In this document: in pieces, positions 42,265-54,789 of the stretch | Layout of the letters: every line of letters starts with the position of its first letter | Position numbering within the stretch: position 1 is the stretch's first letter | NCBI GenBank assembly: GCA_028583605.1 | Contig: CM053325.1 | Span: forward strand, 47,872,987-47,936,986 | Direction: 5' to 3' | Source: Dastarcus helophoroides | Taxonomy: Eukaryota; Arthropoda; Insecta; Coleoptera; Bothrideridae | DNA length: 64,000 bases | The notes under the pieces: model-generated | What the model was told of the DNA's origin: nothing | The model's database searches: none | The model's input: only the letters and a program-made list of their open reading frames with translations | Position numbers and translations under genes: made by a program

Positions 42265-45100
42265 TATATCGTGCGAGTTGTCACTTGAAAGAGCTACCTC
42301 TAAGGATCCTAAAATTTTTTTTTATAATTTTCTATTTGATTTTCTTAAAGATACAGATATGTAAGAGTTGACTTTATTCCCCTGATTTCCTAGCTTTTCA
42401 AAGAAATTAAGGATTTAATTTGGATTTTAATAGGCTTAGTAGATATTAAGTCATAGACTATCGAAAAACTGGAGATGTTTTTGATAACGTAATAGTTGTT
42501 GAGAAAAAAACTATTTTTTGGAAGAACAGGTGCTTGCATTCCAAGACTTTTTGACACATATAGTATGCTTAATATTATTATTTTTTTGGATAAAAGCTTT
42601 ATCTTGTCAAAGGATATTCTACAGATCAAATTTTTCTTCTACATTATTTCATTTAGATAAGTATTTTAGGAGCTAACCCAGGTTTATTAATTTGCACGCA
42701 ACGCAGTCATTGCGGTTGGAATCCAAGATATTAACGCGATCCGAGGTGATCCCATAAACTATGTTAGTCATCGATTCATTGCGAATTGCGAATAAATGCA
42801 TTTTAAATTATCAACACAGTTATCAGTTTCATAAGTATTTGGATTGATTGTAGAAAAAAGTGCGTATTTAAAAGTTGACAATTTTTTTATTTTTAAATTA
42901 TAACACAAGAAAATTTGGATAAAATTTCAAATTCATAAAACAAGTAAAAATTATTTAATTTGGCTTATTAACTGTTCATTCTAGTAATTGGTACGGAATC
43001 CTATTGTGGGAGCCCAACTCGCTTTTGGTTTATTTAAAAAAAAATTAGAACCGCGGTTTGAGAAAAGTTCGATGGCCGTGGAGATGTAAATGTTTACCGA
43101 TGAGAAATCCCATCAAGTACACGTACATCAATAAATCTGGGATCTTGTTGAACCAAAGTTGAAACTTATTGTTCGCTTTTCTCATCACGAATACTTGATG
43201 AATCTTCAGTTTGTTTTAAATCATTGATTAATATGGTGTAAATTATTAGCTGAACAGTTCAATTGCGCCACCTTGTATATTCAAATGAAAAGTGTAGCGT
43301 AAAAGAATGATATCAAATTAGTTTTTTATGCGTATTCTATTAAAAAAGATCAAGAATTTCTGATTTGTTTTAAATCTCTTAAAGATATATCTTGGCAAGT
43401 GGAAAAAATTGAAGTTAAAAGAAAATTAAATGTTGGGAAGTCGCAGGAAACGAAAATCTGGAGCATCCAATTCTATTCAAATTTACATGAACGTCAAGAA
43501 GCTTTTCTCTGCTTCCTAACAAATCATAATTCTTATCTTAATTCCCAAAGATTGTTTGTTCGATCTAAATATTTGATATCAATTTACTTTTCAATTTTTT
43601 TTTCGAGGAAAATACACACCTACAAAATCGTTCGACTTGACAACATATCATTTAAAAACACAGCACGCAGTAAATAAACACGAAAGACGGGAGGAAAAAA
43701 TAAAAAATCAGAGAAATAATACATATTTGCTTGGGATTTCAGCTTATTTACATATCAATTGATTGCTACTTCAAAGTCCCGTTTATCTACTTTCTTATAT
43801 TTGCTGACTAAATCGTTCTAAAGAGAGGCAGACCCTCTGAAATTATTTTAATTGTATGCCAAGTTAAATTTCCACAATGACCCAACGAAACATAAAGGTT
43901 TTAGATACATAAAAGGAACAACTTGTTATAGTCTCGATCTTTACTTATTGGAATATTTTGAAGTAAATTTAAGTGAAAACCATTTTTTACTTAACACCGT
44001 TATTTCATTCCAATTTTTATTTCACTTTTGGGACATATTCTCGTGTAACATTACCTATCACTTACGCTACGGTTTCGGAAAATATCCTTACTAGATTAAA
44101 AATACAGGGAAAATCGATGTGATCATAATCGCGCAATTCCATAGCAGTTTCGGAGGTCAAACGAATTTACCAAGATAGGATATGTAATAAAAGTTCGATA
44201 CGGGGGTTATATTAAAAGGTAATAAAAATTTCCGCACTTATCCGAAACATCAAACTGTGTCTTTATTAAAGAAAAATTTGCCACCGCTTATAAACAGTAA
44301 ATGGCTCATAAATAACTCATCTACTCTCTGTCTCCATGAGTACCTAATCTAGTAATAACTGAAGTAGTAAAGATATATTACAAAGGACTTTTTGAAATTT
44401 ACGCAGTATGGCATCTCAATATGATGTAAAATGTGAATTAAGCCGCATATGGTGTGTTATAGCTTAATTCAGATATTTAAAAAGGGTTAAATTCAATACG
44501 ACTACTTTTCTTAGTCACGTAGTATTTTTAAAATTAAAGTAAGACATTGTGAAAAATAAGCACATTATGTATAAACATGACATACCTAGGCTTTTATAAG
44601 TTCGGAGACGGTCAGTTTTCGCGGATTAAAAAGATCCTACAACAAGATGTCAGCAACAAAGCTCTCATACTCCTCACCCTGATTGTCGTTTCTCTAACTG
44701 TGATTTCTAAAAGTAAAATGTCAATTTTGTATTTCTGGTGGTGTAGCTGTATTTTGCTTACACTCAAAAGGTAGGAACAAATGTACCAAGCTTCAGAAAT
44801 TTTGTAAAATCACTGGAGTTTCTATGATTTTTCTAATTTACACTTTTAGTGGTAATTTCACTATTACCCTCTACGATCCATTTTGTTTAGTTCAATATTT
44901 TATGCAGGAGAACATCCTCTTAGGTATTTGTCGTCATTTTTCCTTTTCTTCTCTAATCTGCCTTGACGGAGGTATTAAACAGAATTCAATTTCGAAACCC
45001 ATGTTTTAAGAAGCGACATGCTGCTTCAAATTTGTTAACATTTTTCCTCTGAATAGAGAGCGAACCAATACACATTTAAAATACTTTTTCTCATAAAATG
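42265..45100. other. Long AT-rich stretch, nothing assigned
   Basis: 2.8 kb without a recognised gene. Open frames at 43399-43677, 43852-44094, 44577-44774 and 44824-45009 are short, AT-driven and unlike any family I know. No terminal repeats delimited. Confidence 0.35.
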
Positions 45101-45321
45101 CTTCTTATTGCTTTTCGTACAGAGTCATTCATCAGCTGTGCAAAATCATATTTCGGAATATTTTACCCTTGTCAAATTAAATTAACTTTACTAATTATTC
45201 TAAATTTCGGAAGTGTGTACCACTTCAGCAATATTTTGTGTTAATTTCAAAATCGGCATTTAAATTAAACATGATTTTATCCTTTAAACAAATTAAACTC
45301 AATTAACAAACTGAATAATAC
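45101..45321 (+). repeat. Unknown 0.22-kb element, copy 1
   Basis: From CTTCTTATTGCTTTTCG to AACAAACTGAATAATAC, nearly identical to 47239-47465 (a few substitutions and one 6-nt indel near the start). Both copies are preceded by ATG. No inverted ends, no poly-A and no coding content. Confidence 0.7.
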
Positions 45322-45819
45322 ATTGGAATTTCCTACAAAGTGTTTACTTCGAATCAATAGAAAACTGAGTAAGGAAAACATGTAATCAAATTAATTTAAT
45401 TAGCTGGTTTGTTAGAAGCGTTGAGGCTAATTTTAAAACAGCGTTATTATATACATTACATTGTTCTTACAGATCCAGATTATTAAATCAGCATCTAGCG
45501 ATAACAAATTGCAGAGTAAAGTTAATGTAAAATCAGGAAGAATGCAAAATACTTTCCAAAGAAATAGGTCCAAGTTTTATTAAGTAGGTAGAATTAGAGA
45601 GATATTTTCCCACGACTGTTAGAAACATTTTGACTTTTGTGAATCTATGGCGGAAACAGGTGATGCTGATAGAAGTTTTCTAAACCAGACTAATAGTGAT
45701 GTGTGTCCCACATACTCGCCGCAAGGTCATTGTGGCGAGTTACGGCCAAATACCTCATAAAATGAGAAATCAAATAAAAGCAAGGCCCTCAGTTTCCGGC
45801 ATTCCCTCCAAACCAGGCT

Positions 45820-46548
45820 ATGGTAGCAGTCTCAGAGATAGAGGCTGCTAAGAATCTTCGAAGTCAACCAGGCTACCACTATATACGAAACCCGCAAAGG
45901 ATATGGTTTATGGCAACATGTAACAACAGAACATTGATGGCGGACGAAAAACTTAAGGAACTTGAAAGTGAGTTGGAACACATAAAGTGGGATATACTTG
46001 GTTTATCTGAAATACGGCGAGAGGGTGAAGAACAAATGGTACTTTCTCCAGGACATCTATTGCATTATAGAGGAGATTTGTTTAATGGCGGCGTTGGATT
46101 TATGGTAAATAAGAAGCACCCAAAGAATATACTCACAATTAAAAGCATAAGTGATAGGGTAATATATCTTATCTACAAATTAAACAAACAAATTCGATTG
46201 AATATCATCCAAGAATACACACCCACAAGTACCCACACAGAGGAAAAAGTGGAATGGTTCTACGACGACGTCAACACAGCGATAAAAAAGGGGGCCACCA
46301 AGAATACTATACTGATGGGAGACCTCAAGCAAGATGATTCGGAGTTTGTAGTTGGACCTCATGAATATGAAGATAGGAACGAAAGGGGTAAAATCTTTAT
46401 AGAATTTCTTCTGCAACACAGGCTGTATGCCATGAACTTTTACTTTAAAAAAAGCATGCAAAGAAAATGGACCTGGCAGTCATCAAACGGCATAAAAAAG
46501 AACGAAATTAACTTTATAACTATTACCAAAAAGATTTTCAACCGGTAG
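45820..46548 (+). pseudogene. RTE LINE endonuclease
   Basis: A 242-codon frame. IWFMATCNNRTLM matches the N-terminal strand (ATWNVRTL in relatives, here with Asn-Asn), ELEHIKWDILGLSEIRREGE contains the catalytic Glu (SEIR, usually SE-x-R/TRR), and GVGFMVNKKH, EYTPTSTHTEEKVEWFY and ILMGDLKQDD follow. In the last, the GDFN block reads GDLK, so the catalytic Asn is lost. These apurinic-type endonucleases nick target DNA for target-primed reverse transcription. Open frame, but with altered active site and a decayed RT behind it. Confidence 0.78.
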
Positions 46549-48720
46549 TGACCACAAAATGGTTGGAGCAAACAGAGTCTTGAACGTAAAGAAGGGAAGG
46601 AGAAATAAGGTAGCAAAGGCCGAAAAAGTCAAGTTTACTCCGATTACTAAGAAAGGGCATACCAGAAATAAATAGAGAGCAATCTACTCGCACAAAACGA
46701 AACCAATATTAAACATATTAATGAAACGTTAATAAGGGTACTAAAAAAGGCGCAAAGGAAATGTGAAGGTAAGCAAACAAGCAACTAAGGATTTTAAACA
46801 AAAATATTATAGGCCATTAGGAAAGACATACGAAACTTTAATACTAGAGAAATAAGTAATACCATAGAAGAAAACAAAGGCATTAAAGTTCTAAAACGAA
46901 AGTTGAAGACAAAGAACATCTACAAGCTAACAAATAAGCAAGGACACATTATATACAAACAAGAAGAGATTATGAAAAACATTTAAGCGTATAGGTTCAC
47001 TATATAATTAGTAGGGATGGTTCCATCCAAGAGGCAGACATCCCAGTAATACAGAATTGGGGGTTAGAGGAATTCCCAGATATAACCGAGGAGGAAATTG
47101 AATCAGCCCTAAGAAGCATGAAGTACAACAAAACCCCCTGAGAAGATGGCATTGTAAGTGAAATGATAAAATTGGGAGGTAAATGCATCATGAAAGACCT
47201 AAAAACTTTTTATAATGCTTGCCTCCTGGGAACCAATGCTTCTTATTGCTTTTCGTGCAGAGCCTTCGTCATTCATCAGCTGTGCAAAATCATATTTTGG
47301 AATATTTTACCCCTGTCAAATTAAATTAACTTTACTAATTATTCTAAATTTCGGAAGTGTGTACCACTTTAGCAATATTTTGTGTTAATTTCGAAATCGG
47401 CATTTAAATTAAACATGATTTTATCCTTTAAACAAATTAAACTCAATTAACAAACTGAATAATACAAATGGAATAATGCCATCATGATAATCTTCCGTAA
47501 AAAGGGAGACATAACAGAAATTGAAAATTATCGACCTATCAGTCTGTTATCTCATTTATATGAGCTCCTTATGAGATATCTAGAAATATACTAAGCTAGA
47601 TTTCCACCAACCGCTAGAGCAAGCAGGATTTAGAAATGGTTTCGAAACGAACGACCATTTACAAGTAATAAAGTCATTGGTCGAAAAAGTTATAGAATAC
47701 AACAAACCATTGACCACCAGAGTGTAGTCAGTATTGATCAGAGGTATACAACCCTTCTCCAGAATACATCTAATAGTGCAACAGCTACAGTCAAAATGTA
47801 CCATGGGACACCAACAAATTTCCCTTGGAGAAAGGGATTAGACAATGAGACACAATCTCTCCTAAATTATTCACGGCTTTGTTGCAGAGCGCCATGAAGA
47901 ACAACAAAAGGGGAAAATATTAGAGTTAACATCAATGGAGAATATCTGAACTACCTGAGATTCGCAGACGACATAGTCCTTATTGCAGACCGGGTAGATC
48001 ACGCATGTGAATTTCTTCAAGATCTTTAAAGTTCTTGTGCAAGAGTTGGTCTTAAAATTAACTTTTCCAAATTACAATACATGACCACCCTTGTACTGGC
48101 GGATAGAACAAGTGTATGCCTATAAAATATTTAAATCACGAGATTAAATCAGGAAGAGACAACCAGACCACAGGATTAACCAGGAGAATAGGACTGACAT
48201 GGGCAGCTTACGGAAAACTGATGGATGTATTTAAGTCAGATATTCCCATGTGCTTGAAGAGGAAGGTTTTTGATCAATGTGTGCTTTTGGTTTTAACATA
48301 TAAAGTAGAGACACTGGCCTTTACTAAGAAGGTAATAAACAAAATCCAACTGGCTCCGAGAGTAATGGAGAGATCAATTGTTGAATATATGCTTCAGAGA
48401 TAGAGTTTAAAATCGTATAATCAGAGAAAGAACCAGTGTTACAGACGCAGTCGAAAGAATTACAACACTGAAATGGAACTGGGCAGGCCATGTTGCCAGA
48501 ATTAAAGATGGAAGATGGACCAAGAAAATCCTGGAATGGAGACCTAGACACGATGCGTATCATAATCGAGGGCGTCCCCCAACAAGATGATCACACGACA
48601 TCAAGCGTATCCAGCCCAATTGGATGCACAGTGCTCAGGACCGGAGGAAATGGAATGATTTACGGAAAGCCTACGTCAGCAGTAGACTTAAAACGGTTGA
48701 TTATGATGATATGATGGATG
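46549..48720 (+). pseudogene. RTE LINE reverse transcriptase
   Basis: Broken frames contain, in order: NKTP-EDGIVSEMIKLGG (the K-x-x-GxDGI block), then the insert at 47239-47465, then EWNNAIMIIFRKKGD, ENYRPISLLSHLYEL, QAGFRNGFETNDHL, the catalytic box LRFADDIVLIAD (about 47957-47992), and near the end RWKMD...GRPPTRWSHDIKR, NWMHSAQDRRKWNDLRKAYV. This is the RTE/BovB-like arrangement. Many frameshifts and stops. Confidence 0.78.
47239..47465 (+). repeat. Unknown 0.22-kb element, copy 2, inserted in LINE RT
   Basis: Near-identical partner of 45101-45321. It interrupts the RTE reading between NACLLGTN and EWNNAIMI, so its borders are set by the LINE. The flanks (ACCAATG on the left, ACAAATGG on the right) allow a short duplication of ATG or AATG. 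Confidence 0.72.
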
Positions 48721-48724
48721 AATC

Positions 48725-49750
48725 GTGGTTTAATTTCATAAACATCAACATCTCATCACAATCTTCAAATATTTCGAATAAATAAGAATTTTAATGTTTC
48801 TGTAACTACATTGCACCTACTCTGGGTAATTAAATGTTTTGCCTATGTTAGGAATTCCATCGTTGGCACGTTTTTTTATAAAGACAAACTAACTAACCAG
48901 AAATTTTTAATGTGCTCTAAAATTAAATAATCCGACTACTTAAGCACTGAAAATTAATTTTGTGGGTGCGTCGCTATTTAAATTTTTAACTGTCCTGTTT
49001 TAGCTTGTGTCAGATTAGTCAGTTATTTTCGTACAGCTTTTAGGTCACTTATATTTAGAACACACACCGACGAACTAAAGAAACCAAAGTTAAAATAGTT
49101 TCAATTTTTTCTTCATATTTCGAACCGGAACTTAATCGAAAACCAGAAATCGAAAAAATCGTTATTTTTTGCGGAACGAAAGTCAGAACAGAACTGGAAA
49201 AAATATCGATTCAAGTTTTAACTTGACTATTTTTAAAATATCCGGTTATTCTCGAAATTTGCTTTTGATATTTGGAATTTACTTGAAAAATTTCTTTTTT
49301 ACTCCTAAAATTTCGAATTTAAAATAAAAATGTTACACTGTGTTGCAACTTTGGGCTAAAGAAATGGTCTGTTTGACATTGAAGCTAGGGAAGCACAGTA
49401 TCCCTTACAATTTCATCAAAAATAGTCTCCCCAAGAACATAAATAGATGGGTCTCTGCGAAATCTAAAATCTTACTCGGTTTTCTAATTATAAGAAGAGA
49501 GACCCTGTATGTATTGTAGAACTTTTTGTACTCAACTCAACAAGACAATTCTGTTCAGCAAAACAAAGCCTTTTAAGTTGTAGCGGAACTTACACCTAAC
49601 AAAAAATTGAGAAAGTCATAGTTTCATTATCAAATACACCTGTTGATGCTGCGCCTGAAAATGTAAATATTCCCAATGATACGCTTGCGCCGCGCCGCCC
49701 GCGAAACTTTCAGAGTAAGATACAAATTTCACACGCGTTACGGCAACGGC
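48725..49750. other. Upstream flank of the GPCR gene
   Basis: No gene. 49090-49330 has TCGAAATTT-type words. CCCTGTATG at about 49504 is a small-element-like end. 49683-49740 is markedly GC-rich (CGCTTGCGCCGCGCCGCCCG) and may be the promoter/5' UTR region of the receptor; no TATA box was recognised. Confidence 0.35.
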
Positions 49751-49751
49751 A

Positions 49752-49815
49752 ATGAGAGCCACTGGCCGCGTGAAAAATAACTCGCTGTTGCGAAAATAAA
49801 ATGTGCCTCACGTGA
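49752..49815 (+). promoter_or_regulatory. Two upstream open reading frames before the GPCR start
   Basis: uORF1 is 49752-49799 (15 codons, MRATGRVKNNSLLRK, then TAA) and is in the same frame as the receptor. uORF2 is 49801-49815 (MCLT, then TGA). Both precede the receptor ATG at 49836. If this DNA is in the 5' UTR they could dampen translation; the transcript start is not known. Confidence 0.4.
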
Positions 49816-49835
49816 CTACCGCAAAATTTCTTACA

Positions 49836-50787
49836 ATGACCAATGTAACGTTTTGTGATCTGAAAAGCTTCTCGAAAAGTTACGGGGAAGTCCACGGAAA
49901 TTTGAGTTTCTTCGTTTGCGTCTTCGGCTCGATCGCAAACGTCTTGAATATTTGCGTGCTGACATCGAAGGAGATGCGATGGCCAACGAATTTAATTTTG
50001 ACGGGACTCGCCGTTTCGGACTTGATGGTTATGCTCGAGTATATTCCGTTTACTCTACACAGATATCTCAATAGAGAAGGAAGAAAATATGCGGATAGTT
50101 TTAGTTATAATTGGGCAGTTTTCATGCTTTTTCACGCTCTGTTTAGTCAAATATTTCATTTTATATCATGTTGTCTGACGGTCGTGTTAGCGATTTGGCG
50201 GTATGTGACAATTTCTAAGCCACATAACACGAGGATTTGGTGCAGCTTGAGAAAGACTATAATTGTTATTGTTGCAACTTACTTTATATGTCCCGTTATT
50301 TGTATTCCACTGTATATGTCACTTGAAATTAGTAAATATAATCAAAGTTGTGATGATTTGGGCAAGATGTTAAGTAAGGACGAGTTGAAAAATTATTCGG
50401 GTGAAATCCACGGGGAAACTATCTACGTTCTATCTTCTGTGAAGGACGCCAGCTACAAAAATATTAGCTTTTGGGTGTACAGTGTTGTGATTAAATTATT
50501 TCCGTGTATGTTGTTAATACATCTATCGTGTCGATTAATTTCGGTTCTTTTGGAAACTAAACGCAGAAGAAGGATATTAATGAATGCCAATATTTCTATG
50601 AAACACTTTAGTGTGCCAAATGTGATTATAACTAAAAAGTATAGGAATAAGCAAGCAGATAGAACTTCAACAATGTTACTTGCAGTGTTGATATTGTTCT
50701 TAGTTACCGAAGTACCTCAAGCCATCTTGGGACTTTTGAGTGCTATAATTGGAGATGAATTTGAGAAGCAATGCTATACGCCTTTAG
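49836..50787 (+). CDS. Myosuppressin/FMRFamide-receptor-like GPCR, first coding exon
   Basis: 317 codons plus one base, ending at a GTAAGT donor (50788). The start is the ATG with N-glycosylation site NVT right after it; a TAA lies in frame at 49797-49799. TM1 ~22-43 (GSIANVLNICVLT), TM2 ~54-75 (ILTGLAVSDLMVMLEYIPF), TM3 ~104-126 ending in Trp121-Arg-Tyr where most class A receptors have DRY, TM4 ~140-162 (FICPVICIPLY), TM5 ~211-235 (NISFWVYSVVIKLFPCMLL), basic loop ETKRRRRILM, TM6 ~279-303 (LLAVLILFLVTEVPQAILGL). These blocks match insect myosuppressin receptors and close relatives. Such receptors bind C-terminally amidated neuropeptides at the cell surface and signal through G proteins. TM7 and tail must lie on a later exon, not found before 64000. 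A divergent paralog is as likely as the true myosuppressin receptor. Confidence 0.82.
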
Positions 50788-53230
50788 GTAAGTACACAAC
50801 TCAATTATCGTAGTTTTAAAGAGCTTACCACAAAATTCTATTTAGCGGATAATTTACCTTACATAATTTACAAAAAATTTGGTAATCTTTTTACCTCAAA
50901 TGAATATTAATTCTCAGGCAAAAAGATGTACACTTACAGGATCGAAACTACAACTAGAATAAATTCAATAGAACTTAAGCTTAATTTGTTCTGTTAAAAT
51001 TTTTGAAACATGTTGATTTCCTTTGAAGTTTGCTGCATTTTAGGGATATTTTTGTATTTTGTCCAAAAAAACACACTAAAGTATGGAAAATTGCTAACAA
51101 AAATATATATGTCAAAGTCTCGAAAAAAAAAACCTTAGAAATTTCAATGTAATTAATTAATAATTTTTAAATTTCAAGGTTTTCAAAATAAAATTATTTT
51201 TTTAAGTTAAATGCGAATTTTGAAGAAACATGTGTTAACATTTTAGTAAAAAACATAATTTATTAAAAATCTAAATTTTTTTCTCAAAACTTAAATGTCG
51301 AAATATTAAGTTTCTAAATTCTGAAAAAAAATTGAAATTTTAAGAAAAACTTTTATATTTACAATTCATGATAAAACCCTAAAATTAAAACAAAAAAATT
51401 TTTTTGACAGTTTCGAGTTTAAAGTTGAAATTTTGCGTTTAAAATTAGAATTTCAAGAAAGAACTCAAGAAAAAATGTTTTTTTTTGAAATTTTTAACTG
51501 AAAAATGAAATCCGATTAATTGGAAAAAAATTTTAAACACAAAATAGTTTTTCAAAAGTTCGGGTTTTACAGTGAAAAATTTGTAATCAAAATCAAAGGT
51601 ATTTTGATAGTCAAGATAAAATTACGAGAAAACCCTTAGTGATTGGAAAATAGATAATTCTATAAATTCTAATTTGAACGGGAATTTTCGAAACTACGAC
51701 ATTTAAAGCAAACAAAATTTTAATTGAAGAAAAATATTTTCAGGTAAAATTGTTGGCTTGCTTTTGGAATTTATAATTTTAGCTTCAATGCAGAAAATTC
51801 AACTTTGAAATCCAAATCTCGTGAGAAAAATCGAAAGTTCGAAAGAAAAAAATTTAACTTTCTAAACTTGGGATCTGCATCATGTCGACATATTTTAACC
51901 GAATTTGAAACAACTTTGGAATTCTCAAAGGAAAATTGTTTACCATATTTTGAAATCAGGCCCGCCACGTGGTCTGCAGCCGCCATTGTGCAAACTTTAA
52001 AATTGTAGCCCCTTTGTTAGTTAAATTTAAAAAGAAGTTTACATTTATTATTATATTTTTTTGTTTTTCGTTTCCTATATTCTACACTGTACAAAGCAGT
52101 CGGTTTTTTCTTATTGTAATATTTTTTTCTTGGCATCTATAAACGGATAAGTTTAATTTAAAAACGTAAATAATTATTAACATTTTAGGACTTAAGTCTA
52201 GATAGTATACAGCGTGATGAAAATTGAGTGCGAAGAATTGCTAACTTTCTTATCATTAAGGATGCCAAATTGGTTAAATTAGCAAACTAATATGATTATT
52301 GTTGAAATTAAACATGGCGTTTTTGAGATTTGAAAAAGTTACATTCTTTATATTTTATGTTTTTATGAAAGGTAATGTAATATAGAGTAAAGTAAATAAT
52401 TATAGGAATTTTTTGCTAAGACAACGGAGTTGTGCAGAGTTGAAAGTGCACCACAAACCACAAGAAATCGAAAATTAATATGAAATTAATAATTGGGATC
52501 AATCTATATAATGATTAAATGACTTATTTTTATAAGAAATTGTATTCAAAGGCTTTTTTAGTAAAATCGATCCATTTACAAATAATGTTAAGAAAAAGAT
52601 AGTGGACGTAGAAGTATCCAATATTTGGTTTTATAGTTTAATTCTAAATTGTTAAGCCTAATCAGATGTGGATGCTCAATTGGTGGGCAATATTTTTCAA
52701 TTTCATAGTGTTTTCAAACTTTATTGAAGTAACCTTGTACTGGAGCAACACGAACAACACGGGTAACATGTACGACGCACAATCTGGATACCACTACGCG
52801 GCGAGCCTGTTTGAACAGAAAACTTGAAATTTTGATGCTAAAGTGAAAATTTCTCGAAATTTCGGCTTAAAGCCGAAACATCAAAACGTCGGGAAAAAAA
52901 TTCAAATATTTTCGAAATTTCGAGTTAAAAATCAAAGTTTCGAAATAAAAAGCCAAAATTTCAGGAAAAAATCGAAATTTCTAGACAATTTTTTTTCAAA
53001 ATTTTATGTGTTTCTTGACATTTTAAGTTTAGAAATGAAACGTTGAGTTTAACGTTTTGAAAAAATGTATCAGATTTGAAAAAAAATCTAGTTCAAAGTC
53101 GTATTGAAAATTCGAAATTGGGAGCAATTAAAAAAAAAAAAAAATTGGAAAAACTCAAAATTTCGAACAGAAAGAGAGGCAAAAACATAAAATTATGGTA
53201 AATTAAACGTTTTGTAAAAAAAGTCGAATG
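50788..53230. repeat. Start of the GPCR intron, AT-rich TCGAAATTT landscape
   Basis: Begins with the donor GTAAGT. From 51100 to 51900 and 52820 to 53230 the sequence is built of the same AAATTTCGA / TTTTGAAATT words as 4-10 kb and 12-13 kb. 52735-52826 is a short GC-richer open segment (TLYWSNTNNTGNMYDAQSGY in one frame) that I cannot assign. Confidence 0.4.
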
Positions 53231-54785
53231 TGTTTTCACTATAGAACATTTATTTGACATCATATAATGTCAATGTCACACACCGAGGCCGCTTATATTT
53301 AATCTCTATTGCTATGATGCAACCCATAATACAAGAATAGAAGTTACATCACTGCAGTTACATCGTACATCCTTATTATAAAACGAGAGGTTACAAAGAA
53401 GGGGATTATCGCAATTAGACATCGATGTTTCGTTTTTATTAGAATAGATCAATAATGGCATTACATTTTTAAGACAATATTGGAAAAACTAGTCAGCTAC
53501 CCTTCAACAAAGCGAGTATCCATTACTCCTGATATGTAACAATAAAGAAATAAATTGTAAGTAAACTGCAGATCTCTACAGTAAATTCAAATGCACTTAA
53601 ATGAACCAAGCAAAGTTTGAAATTGTTAATTTATAAAGCAGAATGAGTTATCAATCCCGTAATTAATATTTTCGATTTTAGATTCCATTTCAATTTTCTC
53701 AATGCATCCCATTTAATTAAGTTCATGTCTAGTACAAGTTTTTACCATTGCATATGATGTGTGATGTTTAATCAATAAATCGATTTCGCAATCATTTCCT
53801 AGTTCTAAATCGTTTACTACCTAAAATAATATGATTTTAATGCCTGTTACAAAGCTCCACAACTAGGGGGTGATATTTGCCTTCCAGAAAGCAAATAGGT
53901 AGGGATAAAAATCGCGGGTGCTTCAGTCATAATGGCATTAATTTTAACTACTTGTTTAGAAGGCTTATTAAAGACAGAAAATCAAAAAAAAAACTGTATT
54001 CGATCTTTTAAAGTATACTCAAATCAACCCAATGACCACTAGGAGCTGCTAACCACATTAAATAACAGACGCTTATCACGTTTTCACCACTCACCAGCTG
54101 CACTGATAAGGCAGAGTGGCCAGAGCCAAACGTCGCTAATTAATGGGCAACAAATCTTTATTTATCAGTTATTTAGAAGCATAAATCTTTGTATTTCGAA
54201 ACACATAAAACTTGTCACATTTCTTGTTTCCTTTATCAATCGGTCTGACAAAAAGTAAAATGAAAATTCAAAAAATAAACACAAATGACTCAAACTAGAA
54301 TATTAATTCTAAAAAATAAATAACAGTATGACCAGGCGATGCACCGGCTTATTTAATTTCGAAACATTATGATACATTTGTTAGCAGGTGGGCTGTTTAT
54401 GGAAAATGTGTCAACGATAGCCCACAGTCAGAATAGGTGCATTGTGGTACTTTAACCTACATTAATACTTTTCCAAACAATTTGAGAGCTGTGGGATCTA
54501 TTAAAAAAATTTGTCGGTAAATAACACATGATTTAAAAAATTTACGTCGCCATTACATACTTTTCTTACTGAGTCACAAAACTCTAAACGTCGGAAAATA
54601 ACTTTCGAGTATTAACCACTTTAAAACACTTGCACTTACTGCAGTGAATATAATTCATTACCTGCACCTACTTTAACCTAACCTTTATTTCGCAACTTAT
54701 TAACGCCCGATTTTCATTTCTAAAATTTGTTTCAAGTTTAATCCACTTTTTAAGGGCCTTCAAAGCACTACTAGTAGGATGCGGA
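53231..54785. other. Stretch without recognised gene
   Basis: Probably intronic to the receptor. No motif, splice-flanked exon or repeat partner was recognised, and no TM7-type (NSxxNFILYC-like) coding was seen. Confidence 0.3.
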
Positions 54786-54789
54786 AACA

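Larger units (their letters stand above)
45640..48720 (+). mobile_element. RTE-type LINE, decayed, with an insert
   Basis: Endonuclease (45820-46548) and RT (to about 48720) in one orientation, ending in a GATTATGATGATATGATG tract as is usual for RTE elements. RT landmarks are frame-shifted. The RT is interrupted by the foreign 227-bp sequence at 47239-47465. Start is approximate, since a leader-like sequence with TGTCCCACATACTCGCCGC at about 45703 precedes the first Met. Inactive. Confidence 0.78.

Noticed and set aside
49803..49835. Receptor start at GTG 49803
   Set aside because: GTG is not a normal start in animals; a TAA lies just upstream in frame and the ATG at 49836 precedes a typical glycosylated N-terminus.
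52735..52826. Possible TM7 or other coding exon
   Set aside because: The open GC-richer segment does not resemble a GPCR TM7 and lacks a convincing acceptor/donor pair.
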